This document shows positions 62,120-64,000 of a DNA stretch of 64,000 nucleotides, in pieces; position 1 is the stretch's first letter, and every line of letters starts with the position of its first letter. The position numbers and the translations under genes were made by a program. The notes under the pieces are model-generated. The model was not told the origin of the DNA. It saw nothing but the letters and a program-made list of their open reading frames with translations, and made no database searches. This DNA is from Collimonas sp. OK412 (GTDB lineage: Bacteria; Pseudomonadota; Gammaproteobacteria; Burkholderiales; Burkholderiaceae_D), in the NCBI RefSeq assembly GCF_900112135.1, contig NZ_FOLC01000017.1, positions 47,057-111,056 on the forward strand, written 5' to 3'.

Positions 62120-62253
62120 GCCTTGGCTGCCAGCCTGCAGGACACGAAGATAGACTTATATCAAAGCAGTACAGCACAAAGCAGTACAACAAAGTGAACA
62201 ACGACAGCAGCCTGATTGATCCTGATTCAACAGCAGAACAAGGGAGTTAGTCC

Positions 62254-63267
62254 ATGAAAAAACAGATTCGCGTATTGACTGGCCGTCACTCCGGAGCAGT
62301 GATCAATCTGGCCAATGGCGATACCACGATCGGCTGCGACGCCAGGTCTGAAATTCAAATCTCTGACTGGAACGCGCCGGCCATGTTGCTTACCCTGGAT
62401 GAGCAAGGCAACGTTGCGATAGGTGCTTCAAATAACAGCGAGCCGCAGGCCCGGCTGGAAGATTTCGAGCCTCGCAGCTTCAGCGATATTGTGCTGTGCG
62501 CAGGGTCGGCAGACGCAACATGGCCGTCCGACATCAGCTTGCTGCGCATGGTCTGTTCTCCGCAAGCCGCTCAGCTAGCCGCATTGGACAATTTACCGGA
62601 CCAGGCATCGGCATCTCTGCATCCGGTCAAACCTGTCCCCATCTGGGCGCGCCACGCAACCATCAGCTGGCTGGTTCTTACCTCCTCGCTGCTGGCGGCC
62701 GTGACCGCCACCGCGATGATCGTGCCCGGCACGAATCCACTGCGCAGCGGCGTTCTGCCGCAACCGCAGGCGTCGCTGGAAAGACTGAAACTGGCTGTGG
62801 CGCACCTGAATCAAGACGATCTGACAATTACCGAGCAAGACGGCGTGGTCAACGTCAGCGGCATCGTAAAACGAGAAGATGCCGCGGCCAAGATCTATCA
62901 GGCGGCGCACGCCTTCGCGGCAGGACATTTGAAGTGGAACGTCAGGGCGGCGGATGAAGTGGTGCGCGATCTCAAGGAATCATTGCGTGCCCCCGACGTG
63001 AATGTGCAATACAGGGGCGACGGCGTCTTTGCCGTCACAGGAACCGTACTGCACCCCGAGGCCATCCAAAAAGTCGTAGAGCAATTCCGCGCCGACCTGG
63101 GACCGCTGGTAAAAAAGGTCGATGTCAATGTCATGCGTGCCGACGAGATCGCTACCGCCAAGGATATCGGTTCCGCGCTGGCAGTCGACGGCCTGCAATA
63201 TTTCGCGTCGAGCGACGGTACGAAAAGTTTCGTTTCGCCGCAACACGCTTCGCTCCGTTTCCAATGA
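62254..63267 (+). CDS. sctD: T3SS inner-membrane ring protein SctD (HrpD5 type)
   Basis: 337 aa. N-terminal cytoplasmic FHA-like domain (VLTGRHSGAVINLANGDTTIG), a transmembrane helix near 135-155 (ISWLVLTSSLLAAVTATAMIV), and periplasmic ring-building domains with BON-like sequence VNVSGIVKREDAAAKIYQAA. It pairs with SctJ. A separate HrpB box precedes it. Confidence 0.9.
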   Translation: MKKQIRVLTGRHSGAVINLANGDTTIGCDARSEIQISDWNAPAMLLTLDEQGNVAIGASNNSEPQARLEDFEPRSFSDIVLCAGSADATWPSDISLLRMVCSPQAAQLAALDNLPDQASASLHPVKPVPIWARHATISWLVLTSSLLAAVTATAMIVPGTNPLRSGVLPQPQASLERLKLAVAHLNQDDLTITEQDGVVNVSGIVKREDAAAKIYQAAHAFAAGHLKWNVRAADEVVRDLKESLRAPDVNVQYRGDGVFAVTGTVLHPEAIQKVVEQFRADLGPLVKKVDVNVMRADEIATAKDIGSALAVDGLQYFASSDGTKSFVSPQHASLRFQ

Positions 63268-63277
63268 GGTGATTGCA

Positions 63278-63523
63278 ATGTACGAATATATGACAGAACC
63301 GCTGATCAATACTTTAAATGCGCTACCTAAGTTAGCCGGCGATCCAGCCCATTCCGCCGAGTTGAAGGCGGTTGCGCAGGCTCTGGAACAGATGGCGGTC
63401 AGCGCCGCCGAGGCCAACCGGGCGAGCGCAGATCCGAGCGACCGCCTGACCGGCAGCGTGATAGTGGATGGATTGAGAGCGGCAGCCGAAATATGCCGCT
63501 CTGCAGTAGAACAAGCTGCGTAA
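63278..63523 (+). CDS. HrpD6-like small T3SS protein
   Basis: 81 aa from the ATG at 63278, which has GAGGTG upstream. Acidic helical protein (LNALPKLAGDPAHSAELKAVAQALEQM). Position directly after sctD matches hrpD6 of Xanthomonas. Role in those bacteria: regulation or secretion of T3SS proteins. The longer frame open from 63122 overlaps sctD and is rejected. Confidence 0.7.
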   Translation: MYEYMTEPLINTLNALPKLAGDPAHSAELKAVAQALEQMAVSAAEANRASADPSDRLTGSVIVDGLRAAAEICRSAVEQAA

Positions 63524-63681
63524 TGTTTATCAGTTTTCAATGCCGTGCGGTCGCTTTTCACGGCATCGACTCAGTTTTGTGTGGTGCCCATACGGGAATT
63601 GCACATTTTAACCGGGCTCCTCACGGAGTCCATCTAGCCCGCTTCGAAATCGAAGCATGTTTTTCATCAAGGAGAATCAAA
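63524..63681. other. Leader region of the mini-gene pair
   Basis: 158 bp with two hairpins: ATGCCGTG/CACGGCAT (63540-63547 and 63559-63566) and GCTTCGA/TCGAAGC (63641-63656). No HrpB box. These may stop part of the upstream transcript or stabilise the downstream mRNA. Confidence 0.5.
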
Positions 63682-63831
63682 ATGGCAGGAGCAATTACCG
63701 GTCTGGATACAGGTGCACAAATCGCTGAAATCGAAGCGGCAGCGGCAGCGGAAAACGCCATCAACTTGGCTAACACCCTGGCCAAGGTCCACACGATGGG
63801 TCTGAAGGCAGCCAAAGATATCGTCGGCTAA
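63682..63831 (+). CDS. 49-aa helical mini-protein in the Hrp pilin position, copy 1
   Basis: 49 aa, MAGAITGLDTGAQIAEIEAA then an Ala-rich amphipathic helix ending AAKDIVG. AAGGAG lies seven bases upstream. It follows the hrpD6-like gene, where Xanthomonas hrpE or Ralstonia hrpY encode the pilus subunit; those proteins are longer (about 80-95 aa). A secreted filament or needle subunit is the best guess, not proven. The gene is duplicated immediately downstream. Confidence 0.65.
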   Translation: MAGAITGLDTGAQIAEIEAAAAAENAINLANTLAKVHTMGLKAAKDIVG

Positions 63832-63843
63832 TCGTTGTAAATC

Positions 63844-63887
63844 GACCGGCCGGCGCCTTGCAAGGCGTCGACCAGTCTCTTTTTTTT
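63844..63887 (+). terminator. Terminator between the two mini-gene copies
   Basis: An imperfect 16-bp stem (GACCGGCCGGCGCCTT ... AAGGCGTCGACCAGTC, 63844-63877) is followed by T-rich sequence to 63887. It would separate expression of the two copies. Confidence 0.75.
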
Positions 63888-63920
63888 AATCTTTACCACT
63901 TTCATCAGGGAGAATCAAAA

Positions 63921-64000
63921 TGGCAGGAGCAATTACCGGTCTGGATACAGGTGCACAAATCGCTGAAATCGAAGCGGCAGCGGCAGCGGAAAACGCCATC
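63921..64000 (+). CDS. 49-aa mini-protein, copy 2 (cut by window end)
   Basis: The 80 visible bases are identical to the start of copy 1, and the 20 bases before the ATG differ by only a few positions (GGGAGAATCAAA). The unit length is 239 bp. The 3' end lies outside the window. Confidence 0.7.

Noticed and set aside
1..64000. CRISPR arrays, tRNA or rRNA genes, insertion sequence transposases
   Set aside because: None was seen on reading; the only repeats are the REP-like hairpins, the effector repeat, the 13-bp array and the mini-gene duplication.

Overview
The window is a high-GC bacterial chromosome segment. The gene repertoire points to a betaproteobacterium of the order Burkholderiales: a Hrp2-type type III secretion system (T3SS) with an AraC-type HrpB regulator and PIP/hrpII-box promoters, in the gene order known from Ralstonia and Xanthomonas. 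A plant- or fungus-associated Oxalobacteraceae or Burkholderiaceae member such as Collimonas would fit, but the sequence alone does not settle the genus.

Region 1 (1-10.5 kb) looks like a pectin-utilisation locus. Two paralogous propeller-type sensor histidine kinases (the first cut by the window edge) flank a small HTH protein, a secreted GH28 polygalacturonase and a TonB-dependent receptor. Both kinases have the same tandem inverted-repeat motif in the upstream region. A methyltransferase follows at 10.8-11.8 kb.

Region 2 (11.9-29.9 kb) is a T3SS effector island. It holds a CesT-type chaperone, an 895-aa secreted protein, an HrpG-like regulator, an effector with repeated L-x-x-R-F-x-A-L-K motifs, a SET-domain protein, an IpgF-like lytic transglycosylase, two small proteins, a 1586-aa protein with an apparent ADP-ribosyltransferase domain, and a 1465-aa coiled-coil protein. 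Five perfect TTCGB-N15-TTCGB boxes precede these units.

Region 3 (30.1-43.1 kb) is unrelated metabolism lying between inverted copies of a REP-like repeat. It carries an ECF sigma/anti-sigma pair and a probable nucleoside-scavenging operon: periplasmic nucleoside-hydrolase-like protein, PfkB kinase, TrpF-like barrel, NCS2 purine permease, ExbD, TonB, TonB-dependent receptor and ExbB. A phytase-like esterase and a GntR regulator follow. Palindromic TGGTACGWACCA sites precede the operon and the GntR gene; one more copy lies upstream of the distant receptor in region 1.

Region 4 (43.2-64 kb) returns to the T3SS regulon. Two divergent HrpB-box-driven candidate secreted proteins come first, then the structural cluster: sctC-hrpB-sctT-sctO-sctN-sctL-sctK-sctJ-sctI-hrpB1 leftwards, and sctU-sctV-hpaP-sctQ-sctR-sctS-hpaA plus sctD-hrpD6 rightwards. 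It ends in a tandem pair of identical 49-aa mini-genes in the position usually held by the Hrp pilin gene.
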